Shown piece after piece: positions 45,011 through 55,709 of a DNA stretch of 64,000 nt; the first letter of the stretch is position 1; each line of letters starts with the position of its first letter. The stretch lies in the NCBI RefSeq assembly GCF_030814955.1, contig NZ_JAUSWB010000004.1:337492-401491 (forward strand). Reading direction: 5' to 3'. The notes beneath the pieces are model-generated. The model made no database searches, was not told the DNA's origin, and saw only the letters and a program-made list of their open reading frames with translations. A program made the position numbers and the translations under genes. The stretch is from Planomicrobium stackebrandtii (GTDB lineage: Bacteria; Bacillota; Bacilli; Bacillales_A; Planococcaceae).

Positions 45011-45670
45011 ATGAAAAAGGAATTTGTAGTCATTGGACTTGGCCGTTTTGGCGGCAGCATTGTGCGTGAATTGATTGAACAGGATGCGGATGTAATGGCA
45101 ATCGATAAGGACTCGGAACGAGTGGATGAGTTTTCTTCAATTGCTACTCAAGCTGTCGTAGCTGACACGACAGACGAGACGGTATTGAAATCACTGGGAA
45201 TCCGGAATTTTGAACATGTAATTGTTGCAATCGGTGAAAATATTCAAGCCAGTATTTTGACAACCCTTATGCTGAAGGAAATTGGCGTAAAAAAAATTAC
45301 GGTTAAGGCGCAAAATGACTACCATGCAAAAGTTTTGGATAAAATCGGTGCGGATAAGGTAGTCCATCCCGAGCGCGATATGGGCATACGGATTGCCCAT
45401 AATATCCTGTCCAATAACGTATTGGACTATCTGGAACTGTCCGATGAACATTCCATCATGGAAATAAAGGCAAATCACAAACTGGCTGGCTATACTTTGA
45501 TTGGCCTTGATATCCGTGCACGCTATGGCATCAATATTGTGGCTATAAAAAGAGGGGGCGATATTATCGTTTCCCCGCAGGCCGACATGGAAATCGAGCA
45601 GGAAGATATTCTGATCATCATCGGCTCTGATGCAGACATCAATCGTTTCGAAAAGAAAATGATGAATTAA
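45011..45670 (+). CDS. ktrC: Potassium channel gating subunit KtrC (RCK/TrkA-N domain)
   Basis: A 219-residue cytosolic protein forming an octameric ring under a Ktr channel. RCK-N binds ATP/ADP with GLGRFGGSIVRELIEQ and the acidic AIDKD after strand 2; RCK-C (about 138-219) is the c-di-AMP-binding domain of the family. HPERDMGIRIAHNILSNNVLDYLELS matches my memory of B. subtilis KtrC (YkqB), and position beside rnjA agrees. ATG 45011 follows GGAGG with six bases; ATG 45005 would be too close. It probably serves the channel subunit at 11953-13302. Confidence 0.94.
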   Translation: MKKEFVVIGLGRFGGSIVRELIEQDADVMAIDKDSERVDEFSSIATQAVVADTTDETVLKSLGIRNFEHVIVAIGENIQASILTTLMLKEIGVKKITVKAQNDYHAKVLDKIGADKVVHPERDMGIRIAHNILSNNVLDYLELSDEHSIMEIKANHKLAGYTLIGLDIRARYGINIVAIKRGGDIIVSPQADMEIEQEDILIIIGSDADINRFEKKMMN

Positions 45671-45700
45671 AAAAGAATGCCAGTAATTCCTGGATATATA

Positions 45701-45743
45701 GAAAAGCTGTAGCAGACATCAATCTGCTGCAGCTTTTCTATTA
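45701..45743 (+). terminator. Terminator of ktrC
   Basis: Sixteen-pair stem with one G-U (45701-45716 with 45723-45738), loop CATCAA, moderate T-rich tail. Confidence 0.75.
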
Positions 45744-45768
45744 TTTCATTAAATTAACTGGCCAAAAC

Positions 45769-45806
45769 AAAAGGTGCACCGGATAGATATCCGGTGCACC
45801 TTTTTA
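45769..45806. terminator. Bidirectional terminator between ktrC and rnjA
   Basis: Perfect stem 45769-45784 with 45789-45804, four-base loop, A-rich and T-rich flanks, located 13 bases from the end of rnjA. Confidence 0.9.
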
Positions 45807-45818
45807 TAGCCTGTATTA

Positions 45819-47486
45819 TTAAACTTCCATAATCACTGGCAAAATCATTGGGCGGCGTTTTGTTTTTTCATACAAATACGGTCCAAGAACGTCAGAAATA
45901 TCATTTTTCAATTCTGCCCATTCCGTGTTTTTGCTGTGTATTTTTTTATTAAGATGGCGATTCAGCATTTGCTGCGCCTCGTAAATCATAGTACCTGACT
46001 CACGCATGTAGACAAATCCGCGCGAAATGATGTCTGGACCGGAAACCATTTTATTTTTTTGCATATCTACGCTAACAACTACGATGACGAGGCCTTCTTC
46101 TGAAAGCACCCGGCGGTCACGAAGGACAATGTTGCCGATATCGCCGATTCCGCTGCCATCAATGTAAACGTCGCCGGAAGGGACCCGGCCTGCAATAGAA
46201 GCTTCGTCCTGCCCGAGTGCTAGAACTTCACCATTTTCCATGATGAATGTGTTTTCCAGTGGAACATCACATTCTACTGCCAATCCTGCATGCGTTTTTA
46301 ACATCCGGTATTCACCGTGTATCGGCATGAAGTATTTTGGCTTGATCAAACGAAGCATCAATTTGTTTTCAGGCTCTGAACCATGCCCAGATGTGTGGAT
46401 GTTGTTAAGTGATCCATGAATTACGTCTGCTCCAGCACGGAACAGCAGATTGATGGTACGGTTGACGCTGCTCGTATTGCCCGGAATCGGAGAAGACGAG
46501 AAGACGACTGTATCGTTTGGTTGAATCTGAATTTGACGATGAGTACCGTTGGCGATTCTCGAAAGAGCGGCCATTGGTTCGCCTTGAGAACCGGTGCAAA
46601 GAATCAATACTTCATTTGCCGGCAGGCGATTCAACGTTTGTGTATCAACAAATGCATCTTCCGGAGCGTTGATATAGCCAAGCTCGCGGCCGATTGTCAT
46701 TGCATTGTCCATGCTGCGTCCAAAAACGGCAATTTTGCGTCCTTGTGCAACAGCTTCATCGGTAACTTGCTGAAGACGATAAATGTTAGAAGCAAAAGTA
46801 GCGAAAATCAGGCGACCATCGATTTTTCTCATGATGTCTTTAATGGATTCGCCGACTTTTCGTTCCGACATGGTGAAATCGGGAACTTCAGCGTTGGTGC
46901 TGTCAGACAGCAAACACAACACGCCTTCACTGCCGATTTGAGCCATTTTCAACAAGTTGGCAGGCTCTCCCACTGGAGTGAAATCAAACTTAAAGTCACC
47001 TGTGTGGACGATGTTGCCTGGTGGAGTTTTTACTACTACACCGAAAGCATCAGGAATACTGTGTGTTGTGCTGAAAAAGCTGACAGCTGTTTTGCGGAAC
47101 TTGATGACATCATCTTCTGCAATTTCAGTCATTTTTGTTTGTCGCAGCAAGCCGTGTTCTTCCAATTTTTTGCGCAATAGGCCAAGTGCCAATTTGCCGC
47201 CGTATACTGGAATATTAATTTTCTTCAGCAAGTAGGGAATGCCGCCGATGTGATCTTCGTGGCCATGTGTAATAAAAAGGCCTTTAATTTTGTCGACATT
47301 TTTTACTAAGTATGTGTAATCCGGAATAACATAATCGATTCCGAGCAAATCGTCTTCCGGGAATTTAATGCCGGCATCAATCAGGATGATTTCGTCCTGG
47401 AATTGGACACCGTACGTATTTTTGCCGATTTCACCCAGTCCGCCTAAGGCGAAAACAGCTGTTTGGTCGTTCTTGACAAATTTCAT
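45819..47486 (-). CDS. rnjA: Ribonuclease J1
   Basis: A 555-residue metallo-beta-lactamase/beta-CASP nuclease with 5'-3' exo- and endonuclease activity, central to mRNA decay and rRNA maturation in Firmicutes. Motif 2 [16 protein letters not shown] (about 72-87), motif 3 [20 protein letters not shown], the beta-CASP domain with [17 protein letters not shown] and [27 protein letters not shown], and the final PIHGEYRML. The C-terminal dimerisation region follows. It starts two bases after rpoY, as in B. subtilis. Confidence 0.97.
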   Translation of the reverse strand: MKFVKNDQTAVFALGGLGEIGKNTYGVQFQDEIILIDAGIKFPEDDLLGIDYVIPDYTYLVKNVDKIKGLFITHGHEDHIGGIPYLLKKINIPVYGGKLALGLLRKKLEEHGLLRQTKMTEIAEDDVIKFRKTAVSFFSTTHSIPDAFGVVVKTPPGNIVHTGDFKFDFTPVGEPANLLKMAQIGSEGVLCLLSDSTNAEVPDFTMSERKVGESIKDIMRKIDGRLIFATFASNIYRLQQVTDEAVAQGRKIAVFGRSMDNAMTIGRELGYINAPEDAFVDTQTLNRLPANEVLILCTGSQGEPMAALSRIANGTHRQIQIQPNDTVVFSSSPIPGNTSSVNRTINLLFRAGADVIHGSLNNIHTSGHGSEPENKLMLRLIKPKYFMPIHGEYRMLKTHAGLAVECDVPLENTFIMENGEVLALGQDEASIAGRVPSGDVYIDGSGIGDIGNIVLRDRRVLSEEGLVIVVVSVDMQKNKMVSGPDIISRGFVYMRESGTMIYEAQQMLNRHLNKKIHSKNTEWAELKNDISDVLGPYLYEKTKRRPMILPVIMEV

Positions 47487-47488
47487 CG

Positions 47489-47701
47489 TTATTCGATGCT
47501 CTCAACTTCGTAATATTGGCCAGCTTGTTCATACTCGAGGTGATTGCCTTCCAGTAGTTGAACAAGTTCAATATTATAGTTGCGATCTTTTAAATGGTGT
47601 CGGACTTCACGCTCGGATGCTGCTTCCACATAAAGGCTTTGGGTATTTTCACGAACTGGTACTTGAAAACGGTTTTCTTGGTAATATACTTTAAAAATCA
47701 T
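47489..47701 (-). CDS. rpoY: RNA polymerase epsilon subunit (RpoY, YkzG)
   Basis: A 70-residue small subunit of Firmicute RNA polymerase, with [27 protein letters not shown] at the N terminus, as in the family, and an acidic C terminus. The ATG at 47701 follows AAAAGGAGAG; a longer reading is unsupported. Directly precedes rnjA with a two-base gap, the conserved arrangement. Confidence 0.95.
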   Translation of the reverse strand: MIFKVYYQENRFQVPVRENTQSLYVEAASEREVRHHLKDRNYNIELVQLLEGNHLEYEQAGQYYEVESIE

Positions 47702-47775
47702 TGTTTGCTCTCCTTTTTCCACGCTCAAATAAATGCACTTCCTTTATATTATCATGTCATTAGACTAAAATAAAG

Positions 47776-47806
47776 AATAGCCCTCCTTATTTATAAAGAA
47801 GGGCTA
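47776..47806 (-). terminator. Hairpin after the 23-codon ORF
   Basis: Ten-pair stem with one G-U and a seven-base loop; on the minus strand it is followed by a T-rich tail that is not a clean T run. Confidence 0.5.
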
Positions 47807-47812
47807 AAACGT

Positions 47813-47884
47813 TTATGCAATTTTCTTTTTGTTCATGATGCCATTGAGCTGTCTGAGAAGTTTTCTTTTCAAACGTTTCAGCAT
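47813..47884 (-). CDS. Candidate 23-residue cationic peptide gene
   Basis: Reads from ATG at 47884 to TAA at 47813: MLKRLKRKLL then RQLNGIMNKKKIA. Nine of 23 residues are Lys or Arg and the rest largely Leu/Ile/Met, an amphipathic basic helix pattern. TAAGGAGTGG ends six bases before the ATG, a strong ribosome site that is otherwise unexplained here, and a hairpin follows the stop. I do not recognise the peptide. It could be a genuine small protein or a leader peptide. Too short to be found by usual gene callers. Confidence 0.5.
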   Translation of the reverse strand: MLKRLKRKLLRQLNGIMNKKKIA

Positions 47885-47986
47885 GGCTAACCACTCCTTA
47901 AGGCGAGTATACTGCGTTTTCTGATAATTGTAAAGAAGTCGGGCTTTTGTTTTAAAGCCTTATTAAAACTGAATGGAGACTAAAAA

Positions 47987-48757
47987 ATGCCGAAATTATT
48001 ATTGCTGGATATTGATGGAACTTTGTTGGATTCTCATAAGAAGTTGCCGCCTTCCGCTAAAGAAGCGTTGGAACAGGCGCGTAAGAATGGCCATGATTTG
48101 GCGATTGCTACCGGCCGGGGACCTTTTATGATCACTAAAATTTTAGAAGAACTGAATATCGATACGTATATTACATTCAACGGCCAGTATATTGCCCATA
48201 AAGGACAAGCCATTCACAAAGAAGCGATTGATTCGACTATGCTTAATGATATTTTTGAATTTGCAGAACAACGAAACCACCCAATAGTGTTCATGAACGA
48301 AAAGAAAATGGTTTCTTCCATCGATTTTCATCCGGACATCGATGAAAGCATCAAAACCCTGAAAATGCCCCATCCGGAAGCAGATAAGGAATTTTATTTG
48401 AACAACGAAGTTTATCAGGCGCTGGTATTTTGCGAAGAAGAAGACGAACAGCAATATCACGATACTTTTAAAGAAGTGGACTTTGTCCGTTGGCACCGGG
48501 TATCTTGTGATATCACGCCAAAAGGCGGCACAAAGGCAAGCGGCATTGAACATTTGATCCGCGCCACAGGCCATACGATTGAAGAAACAATCGCATTCGG
48601 AGACGGGCTGAACGATCTGCAGATGATGGACATCGCGGGATACAGCGTAGCAATGGAGAATGGCCACGAAGAAACAAAAAAACGCGCATCCTACGTCACC
48701 GACCACGTCGACAACGACGGATTGGCAAAAGCGTTCAAGCATTTGAAATTGATTTGA
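47987..48757 (+). CDS. HAD superfamily Cof-type phosphatase (YkrA-like)
   Basis: A 256-residue cytosolic HAD hydrolase of subclass IIB. Motif I LLLDIDGTLLD (5-15) with both Asp, motif II AIATGRGP, the C2 cap between, the conserved Lys in ITPKGGTKASGIEHL, and motif IV AFGDGLNDLQMMDIAGYSVAMENG. Substrates of the group are sugar phosphates or flavin/PLP phosphates; none can be chosen. Position between rpoY/rnjA and def matches B. subtilis ykrA. ATG 47987 has TGGAGA upstream. Confidence 0.92.
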   Translation: MPKLLLLDIDGTLLDSHKKLPPSAKEALEQARKNGHDLAIATGRGPFMITKILEELNIDTYITFNGQYIAHKGQAIHKEAIDSTMLNDIFEFAEQRNHPIVFMNEKKMVSSIDFHPDIDESIKTLKMPHPEADKEFYLNNEVYQALVFCEEEDEQQYHDTFKEVDFVRWHRVSCDITPKGGTKASGIEHLIRATGHTIEETIAFGDGLNDLQMMDIAGYSVAMENGHEETKKRASYVTDHVDNDGLAKAFKHLKLI

Positions 48758-48760
48758 TTA

Positions 48761-49050
48761 GAAAAGCGAAAGCAGCCGTTTAGCTCCGACAAGCGCTGGA
48801 AGCCTTACCGGTAATGGCGGTCTTTGCCATTGCTGGTAAGGCTGAAGCGACTCGAGGAGCTGGCCGCTGAAGTCTGGACAAAGAAAAGCGAAAACGGCCA
48901 TTCAGCTCCGACAGGCATAAGACGATCTGGCGAAGCGGCATGTTTCCAGCCGCACAGCCAGAGTGGCTTATGACCCGAGGAGCTGGCCGTTGGAGCTGGA
49001 CAATGAAGAAAAGCGAAAGCGCCTGTGTAGCTCTGACGGGCACTAGACGC
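48761..49050. repeat. Cluster of palindromic interspersed repeats (two full, one partial copy)
   Basis: Three units start with GAAAAGCGAAA at 48761, 48883 and 49008. Units 1 and 2 (about 120 bases each) share AGCTCCGAC near the left end and GAGGAGCTGGCCG near the right end, an imperfect inverted repeat. Their centres differ but each is itself a hairpin (CCTTACC/GGTAAGG in unit 1; CATAAG and TCTGGC with GCCAGA and CTTATG in unit 2). Unit 3 is cut after about 40 bases. They fill the 316-base space between the HAD gene and def, which holds no supported gene. Confidence 0.8.
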
Positions 49051-49058
49051 AGCAACTA

Positions 49059-49093
49059 AAAAGAGACTCGGCTTACTCAGCCGAGTCTCTTTC
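49059..49093 (-). terminator. Terminator of def
   Basis: Stem of about 13 pairs (49061-49073 with 49079-49091), five-base loop; on the minus strand a T run follows. Overlaps the last codons of def. Confidence 0.85.
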
Positions 49094-49639
49094 AATTGCG
49101 ATTGCATTTTCAATTTCAGCGAATGGATTTTTTGAATCAATGTGGTCAAAGAACATAACTCCATTCAAATGATCGAGTTCATGCTGGAAGGCGATGGCAG
49201 GCAATCCTTTTAAGCGCATTTTGATTTCTTCTCCATCTAAGTTTAACGCTTTGATGGTGACTCTGGCATACCTCGGAACGTAACCGGGAATTGCACGGTC
49301 AACAGACAAACAGCCTTCTCCGGCAGCCAGATACGCTTTCTCTACAGAATGACTGACGATTTTCGGGTTAACAGCAATCATGCTCAGATTTTCTCCAGAA
49401 CTTTCATCAAAATGAAGGGCAAACATTCGTTTTGCCTCATTTATTTGGGGAGCGGCAATTCCAACTCCAGGCCGCAAATCATATTTTTCAGCCAGTTCAT
49501 CGTCCTGGCTGTTAACTACATATTCCAAAAGGTCTTCGCCCAGTTTTCGATCTTCTTCAGAAAGCGGAAACTTTACATCTTCAGAACGTTTTCTGAGTGT
49601 AGGATGACCTTCACGTATTATGTCTTTCATTCGTATCAA
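49073..49639 (-). CDS. def: Peptide deformylase
   Basis: A 188-residue metalloenzyme removing the N-formyl group from new proteins. Motif 1 GVGIAAPQI, motif 2 EGCLSVD (Cys ligand), motif 3 QHELDHLNG (two His ligands and catalytic Glu) are all intact; the insertion between motifs is that of type 2 Gram-positive enzymes, like B. subtilis DefB (YkrB). A TTG at 49639 is taken as start because AAAGGATG is correctly spaced for it and the resulting MIRMKDI beginning fits the homologue; ATG 49630 would be 19 bases away. Confidence 0.96.
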   Translation of the reverse strand: MIRMKDIIREGHPTLRKRSEDVKFPLSEEDRKLGEDLLEYVVNSQDDELAEKYDLRPGVGIAAPQINEAKRMFALHFDESSGENLSMIAVNPKIVSHSVEKAYLAAGEGCLSVDRAIPGYVPRYARVTIKALNLDGEEIKMRLKGLPAIAFQHELDHLNGVMFFDHIDSKNPFAEIENAIAIERDSAE

Positions 49640-49785
49640 GTGATTTCATCCTTTCAAATGGCTTGCTATACTTAATAGTATAACTCAACTCAGCAATTTT
49701 GAAAAAAGAAAAAGCTATTGGCTCAGTTGTATTTTATTGTTCTGCATACTATAGTTAATTCATGGAAATTAAGGGGTGAATCAGG

Positions 49786-50430
49786 ATGAAAAGACTTGGG
49801 AAAATGGCTATGGTCTCCAGCCTGCTAATGTTGGCAGCATGTTCGGGATCGGGCATTCGTGAAGATTTAGATCAAGTGTTAAATGATACTTTTGACGCGG
49901 AAGAAGATTATCGGGCAGTGCAAAGCGACCTGGAAGAGCGCGAAAAAGCGGAGCAGCTATTATTTGAAGAAACAATGGCATTGACGCAGGAGCAGCAAGG
50001 CGAGGTAACAGATCAGGCGCAAGAAGCACTGGATTCAGCAGATGAGCGGCTTGGCTTCCTTCAGACTGAAAAGGATTCAATGCAGGCAGCCGAGGAAAAT
50101 TTTGCTGAAATTGACAGCGTAATCGAATCGGCCGAAGAGGAATCCGTGATAGCAGATTTGGAAGCGCTGAAAGCGGAAATGCTGGAACGCTTTGCGGCAC
50201 ATGACGAATTTTCGGAAGCGTACGAAGAATTGATCGCTCGTCAAAAGGAATTATATGAAATGCTTCAAGATGACCAAAGCACATTGCAGATGCTCCAGGA
50301 AAAGGCTGCGGAAGTAAACTCACAAAATGAGCAAGTGCAATTGGCTGTTACAGAGTTTAATGAACTAACCCAACAGGTAAATAGTTTAAAGGACAGCACA
50401 TTGGAAAATTTAAGTGAAAGTGAGGAATAA
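49786..50430 (+). CDS. ykyA: YkyA-like putative cell-wall-binding lipoprotein
   Basis: A 214-residue lipoprotein with lipobox LAAC (Cys near 19). The mature part is almost entirely acidic coiled coil with heptad-like Leu spacing (EDYRAVQSDLEEREKAEQLL to the end), fitting the YkyA family whose role is unknown. ATG 49786 has AAGGGGTG upstream. Position between def and pdhA matches B. subtilis ykyA. Confidence 0.87.
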   Translation: MKRLGKMAMVSSLLMLAACSGSGIREDLDQVLNDTFDAEEDYRAVQSDLEEREKAEQLLFEETMALTQEQQGEVTDQAQEALDSADERLGFLQTEKDSMQAAEENFAEIDSVIESAEEESVIADLEALKAEMLERFAAHDEFSEAYEELIARQKELYEMLQDDQSTLQMLQEKAAEVNSQNEQVQLAVTEFNELTQQVNSLKDSTLENLSESEE

Positions 50431-50454
50431 GCGGCCTATAAGGTCGCTTTTTCT
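50428..50454 (+). terminator. Terminator of ykyA
   Basis: Seven to eight-pair stem with one G-U beginning at the stop codon, short loop, T tract. Confidence 0.75.
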
Positions 50455-50479
50455 GTGCTATAAAAGATGGATTGAGCAG

Positions 50480-50501
50480 CCGCTGTATTATAATACAGCG
50501 G
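50480..50501. promoter_or_regulatory. Perfect 22-base palindrome upstream of the pdh promoter
   Basis: CCGCTGTATTA followed directly by its reverse complement, without spacer or T run, 80 bases upstream of the pdhA -35. Could be a regulator site or a cruciform-type hairpin. Confidence 0.5.
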
Positions 50502-50580
50502 TGAAAAACTACTGATACAGTTCATGGAATTCGAATTATCTTTCAATTGTTGTTGTCCTAAAATGTAAGGTTCTCTATGA

Positions 50581-50609
50581 TTGACCGAGTTATTCTTGTG
50601 ACGTATACT
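50581..50609 (+). promoter_or_regulatory. SigA-type promoter of pdhABCD
   Basis: TTGACC (50581-50586) and TATACT (50604-50609) with exactly 17 bases between. Start point near 50616, giving a 68-base leader before the pdhA ATG. Confidence 0.75.
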
Positions 50610-50665
50610 GAAAAGGAATGCGAAATTGTATCATAAATTGTATATAATTATCTTAATACAGATAA

Positions 50666-51796
<1,131 letters not shown>

Positions 51797-51799
51797 GCC

Positions 51800-52777
51800 A
51801 TGGCACAATTAACAATGATCCAAGCGATTACCGAAGCTCTGAAAACAGAGATGAAGAACGATGAAAATGTTCTTGTTTTCGGTGAAGATGTAGGGAACAA
51901 CGGCGGTGTATTCCGTGCAACAGAAGGTTTGCAGAAAGAATTCGGGGAAGACCGTGTTTTTGATACGCCTTTAGCGGAGTCAGGCATCGGCGGTTTGGCA
52001 ATAGGTTTAGCTTTGCAAGGCTATCGCCCTGTTCCGGAAATTCAGTTTTTTGGATTCGTTTTTGAAGTGATGGACTCTATCAGCGGACAAATGGCACGCA
52101 TGCGTTTCCGCAGCGGCGGCAGCCTGAACTCTCCTGTAACAATCCGTTCGCCATTCGGGGGCGGGGTTCATACACCTGAAATGCACGCAGATTCATTGGA
52201 AGGCTTAATGGCGGCTCAGCCTGGTCTGAAAGTGGTCATTCCTTCCACTCCTTACGATGCAAAAGGTTTGCTGATTTCGGCAATTCGCGATAACGATCCC
52301 GTTATTTTCCTTGAGCACATGAAGTTGTACCGCTCTTTCCGTCAAGAAGTGCCAGAAGAAGAGTATACGATTCCTCTAGGCAAAGCTGACGTGAAGCGTG
52401 AAGGCAAAGATTTGACAATTATTGCTTACGGCGCAATGGTACAAGAAAGCATGAAAGCAGCAGAAGAGCTTGAAAAAGAAAACTATTCGGTTGAAGTGGT
52501 TGATCTTCGCACCATCCAGCCGCTTGATATTGAAACAATCATTGCTTCAGTGGAGAAAACTGGCCGCGCTATGGTTGTCCAAGAAGCTCAAAAGCAAGCT
52601 GGAATTGCAGCAAGCGTTGTAGCTGAAATTACGGACCGTGCAATTTTGACATTAGAAGCTCCAGTTCTTCGCGTTACTGCACCAGACTCTGTGTTCCCAT
52701 TCTCACAAGCGGAACAAGTTTGGCTGCCAAACTCGAAGGATATAGTAGAGACAGCGAAGAAAGTACTTACTTTCTAA
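51800..52777 (+). CDS. pdhB: Pyruvate dehydrogenase E1 beta subunit
   Basis: A 325-residue partner of PdhA forming the alpha2-beta2 E1. [53 protein letters not shown] and [21 protein letters not shown] are conserved; the C-terminal domain has [11 protein letters not shown] and [15 protein letters not shown]. Three bases after pdhA, with AAAGGAGTC as ribosome site. Confidence 0.97.
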   Translation: MAQLTMIQAITEALKTEMKNDENVLVFGEDVGNNGGVFRATEGLQKEFGEDRVFDTPLAESGIGGLAIGLALQGYRPVPEIQFFGFVFEVMDSISGQMARMRFRSGGSLNSPVTIRSPFGGGVHTPEMHADSLEGLMAAQPGLKVVIPSTPYDAKGLLISAIRDNDPVIFLEHMKLYRSFRQEVPEEEYTIPLGKADVKREGKDLTIIAYGAMVQESMKAAEELEKENYSVEVVDLRTIQPLDIETIIASVEKTGRAMVVQEAQKQAGIAASVVAEITDRAILTLEAPVLRVTAPDSVFPFSQAEQVWLPNSKDIVETAKKVLTF

Positions 52778-52805
52778 ATTAGACAGAACCGAAAGGGTGA
52801 TATAT

Positions 52806-54209
52806 ATGGCTTTTGAATTTCGTTTACCGGATATCGGTGAAGGTATCCACGAAGGTGAAATTGTAAAATGGTTTGTTAAAGCGGGAGATACGATCGAAGA
52901 AGACGATATTCTTGTTGAAGTGCAAAATGACAAGGCCGTCGTTGAGATTCCATCACCTGTTTCAGGAACAGTTGAAGAGGTATTGGTTGAAGAAGGAACT
53001 GTTGCTGTAGTCGGCGACATTCTGGTTCGCATCGATGCGCCGGATGCTGAAGAAATGAACTTTAAAGGAGATCACGGGGACAAACAAGAAGCCGCTCCTG
53101 AAGTGCAAGAAGAAACAGAAGAACTAGTGCAATCCGGTACTGCTGAAGCAGGCCAGGACGTTGACAAAGCACCTGCTAAAGAAGAAGAGCCGAAAGAACA
53201 GACAGGTGCTGGAGCCCAGCCGCAAGCTGACACAACTGAAGAGTCTGATCCGAACGCACGCGTTATCTCTATGCCGTCAGTCCGCAAATTTGCGCGCGAC
53301 AATGACGTTAACATCAAGCAAGTTTCAGGATCCGGCAATAATGGCCGTGTTTTGAAAGAAGATGTTGAAGCATTCATGAACGGCGATCAAAAAGCAGCAA
53401 CTCCTGCGGCTTCGGCAACTTCTGAAGCACCACAAGAAGCGGGAGAAGAAAGCACCGACAAAGCGGCAGCAGCGGCACCTAAAGCAGCAGCAGCTCCTGA
53501 AGGCGAATTCCCTGAAACTCGTGAGAAAATGTCCGGTATACGCAAAGCAATCGCTAAAGCGATGGTTCACTCAAAACATACCGCTCCTCACGTTACCTTG
53601 ATGGATGAAGTGGATGTTACTGAATTGGTGGCACACCGTAAAAAGTTCAAGGACATTGCAGCAGAAAAAGAAATCAAACTGACGTATTTGCCATACGTGG
53701 TAAAGGCTTTGGTCAGCACATTGCGTGAATTCCCAGCATTGAACACATCATTTGATGATGAAACAAGCGAAGTTATTCAAAAACATTATTTCAATATCGG
53801 CATTGCAGCTGATACAGAAAAAGGCTTGATGGTTCCGGTTATCAAAAACGCAGACCGTAAATCGGTATTCGCGATTTCTGATGAAATCAACGGCTTGGCA
53901 ACAAAAGCGCGCGATGGTAAATTATCCGCAGCTGAAATGAAAGGCGCTTCATGCTCGATCACGAATATCGGCTCTGCCGGCGGGCAATGGTTCACACCGG
54001 TCATCAATCATCCGGAAGTGGCGATTCTTGGAATTGGCCGAATTGCAGAAAAACCAGTAATTAAAAATGGTGAAATTGTAGCAGCACCTGTGTTAGCATT
54101 GTCATTAAGCTTTGATCACAGAATGATCGATGGAGCAACTGCACAGCATGCATTAAATCACATTAAACGTTTATTAAGTCAACCTGAATTACTATTAATG
54201 GAGGCGTAA
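52806..54209 (+). CDS. pdhC: Dihydrolipoamide acetyltransferase (E2) of pyruvate dehydrogenase
   Basis: A 467-residue E2 core protein. One lipoyl domain (1-80) with the lipoylated Lys in [14 protein letters not shown], an Ala/Pro/Glu-rich linker, a peripheral E1/E3-binding domain ([38 protein letters not shown]), a second flexible linker and the catalytic domain ending in [16 protein letters not shown] with the active His. ATG 52806 follows GAAAGGGTG. Expected to form a 60-subunit core as in Gram-positives. Confidence 0.97.
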   Translation: MAFEFRLPDIGEGIHEGEIVKWFVKAGDTIEEDDILVEVQNDKAVVEIPSPVSGTVEEVLVEEGTVAVVGDILVRIDAPDAEEMNFKGDHGDKQEAAPEVQEETEELVQSGTAEAGQDVDKAPAKEEEPKEQTGAGAQPQADTTEESDPNARVISMPSVRKFARDNDVNIKQVSGSGNNGRVLKEDVEAFMNGDQKAATPAASATSEAPQEAGEESTDKAAAAAPKAAAAPEGEFPETREKMSGIRKAIAKAMVHSKHTAPHVTLMDEVDVTELVAHRKKFKDIAAEKEIKLTYLPYVVKALVSTLREFPALNTSFDDETSEVIQKHYFNIGIAADTEKGLMVPVIKNADRKSVFAISDEINGLATKARDGKLSAAEMKGASCSITNIGSAGGQWFTPVINHPEVAILGIGRIAEKPVIKNGEIVAAPVLALSLSFDHRMIDGATAQHALNHIKRLLSQPELLLMEA

Positions 54210-54214
54210 AACTT

Positions 54215-55624
54215 ATGGTAGTAGGAGATTTTCCGATCGAAACAGACACGCTCGTAATTGGCTCAGGCCCTGGCGGCTACGTTGCAGCAATCCGTGCAGC
54301 TCAAACTGGCCAGAAAGTAACAATCGTTGAGAAAGAATACATTGGCGGCGTTTGCTTGAATGTCGGCTGTATCCCTTCAAAAGCGATGATTTCTGTTGGG
54401 CACCGTTTTGAGGAAGCTCAGCATTCAGAAGATATGGGAATTGTTGCAAAAGAAGTTTCACTCAACTTTGAAAAAGCGCAAGCGTTCAAAGATGGGGTCG
54501 TTAAGAAATTGACTGGAGGCGTTGAGTCTCTTCTAAAAGGCAATAAAGTCGAAATTTTACGCGGCGAAGCTTATTTCGTTGATGAAAATACAGTAAAAGT
54601 GATGGATGATAAGTCTTCACAAACTTATAAATTTAAAAATGCGATTATCGCAACAGGGTCACGTCCTGTGGAAATCCCGACTTTTAAATTTACAAAACGC
54701 GTAATTAATTCAACTGGAGCTTTGGCACTTACTGAGCTTCCGAAGAAACTTGTCGTTATCGGCGGCGGGTATATCGGTACAGAGCTTGGTACTGCATTTG
54801 CAAACATGGGTTCTGAAGTCACGATCCTTGAAGGCGCACCGGACATCCTTGCTGGATTTGAAAAGCAAATGACAGCAATCGTCAAAAAAGGATTGAAGAA
54901 AAAAGGCGTTGAAGTTATCACTAAAGCATCTGCTAAAGGTGTAGAAGAAACTGATTCTGGCGTTACAGTATCATACGAAGCAGGCGGGGAAGAAAAAACG
55001 CTTGAAGCTGATTATGTACTTGTAACTGTTGGCCGTCGTCCAAATACAGACGATATGGGTCTTGAAGAATTGAACTTGAACATGTCTGACCGCGGCTTGA
55101 TCGAAGTCGACAAACAATGCCGTACAAACATCTCCAACATTTATGCAATCGGTGATGTGGTAGCTGGCCTTCAATTGGCGCATAAAGCTTCATATGAAGG
55201 TAAAGTTGCTGCAGAAGCAATTGCAGGCGAGAAGTCTGAAGTTGATTATATGGCTATTCCAGCGGTCTGCTTTACAGATCCGGAACTTGCAAGCGTTGGC
55301 TTGTCTGAAGAACAGGCAAAAGAAGAAGGATTTGAAGCTGCGGCTGCGAAATTCCCATTCGCTGCAAACGGCCGTGCTCTTTCATTAAACGCAACTGAAG
55401 GATTCGTGAAACTGGTTTCACGTAAATCTGACGGCTTGCTGTTAGGTGCACAAATTGTTGGAGCTGGCGCATCAGACATGATCGCTGAGCTTGGCCTTGC
55501 TATCGAAGCTGGAATGACAGTGGAAGATATCGCAATGACGATTCATGCTCACCCAACACTTGCTGAAATTACAATGGAAGCTGCTGAAGTAGCTCTTGGA
55601 ACACCGATTCATATCATCAAATAA
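54215..55624 (+). CDS. pdhD: Dihydrolipoamide dehydrogenase (E3)
   Basis: A 469-residue flavoprotein that reoxidises lipoyl groups with NAD+. FAD site [15 protein letters not shown] (17-31), redox disulfide [16 protein letters not shown] site [17 protein letters not shown], second FAD motif [11 protein letters not shown] and C-terminal active site [14 protein letters not shown] (His-Glu). GGAGGCG precedes ATG 54215. It ends the pdh operon and could also serve other 2-oxoacid dehydrogenases. Confidence 0.97.
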   Translation: MVVGDFPIETDTLVIGSGPGGYVAAIRAAQTGQKVTIVEKEYIGGVCLNVGCIPSKAMISVGHRFEEAQHSEDMGIVAKEVSLNFEKAQAFKDGVVKKLTGGVESLLKGNKVEILRGEAYFVDENTVKVMDDKSSQTYKFKNAIIATGSRPVEIPTFKFTKRVINSTGALALTELPKKLVVIGGGYIGTELGTAFANMGSEVTILEGAPDILAGFEKQMTAIVKKGLKKKGVEVITKASAKGVEETDSGVTVSYEAGGEEKTLEADYVLVTVGRRPNTDDMGLEELNLNMSDRGLIEVDKQCRTNISNIYAIGDVVAGLQLAHKASYEGKVAAEAIAGEKSEVDYMAIPAVCFTDPELASVGLSEEQAKEEGFEAAAAKFPFAANGRALSLNATEGFVKLVSRKSDGLLLGAQIVGAGASDMIAELGLAIEAGMTVEDIAMTIHAHPTLAEITMEAAEVALGTPIHIIK

Positions 55625-55629
55625 ACATG

Positions 55630-55657
55630 GGAGCCGCTTTTGCGGCTTCTTTTTTTT
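55630..55657 (+). terminator. Terminator of the pdh operon
   Basis: Seven-pair stem (GAGCCGC with GCGGCTT, one G-U), TTTT loop, T tract. Confidence 0.85.
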
Positions 55658-55709
55658 GGAAAAAATTTTCTTTACATGGTAAGATTTGTTCAGTAAAGGG
55701 GTGTTTAGT

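Noticed and set aside
46416..47180. Plus-strand frame of 254 codons inside rnjA
   Set aside because: Lies fully opposite RNase J1, whose motifs are all intact; Cys/His/Phe-rich product without domain and no ribosome site.
48761..49050. Small genes in the ykrA-def gap
   Set aside because: Frames there come from the palindromic repeats and have no ribosome sites or recognisable products.
50626..50648. Second pdhA promoter at TTGTAT and TATAAT
   Set aside because: Only 11 bases between the hexamers, too short; the 50581-50609 pair is much better.
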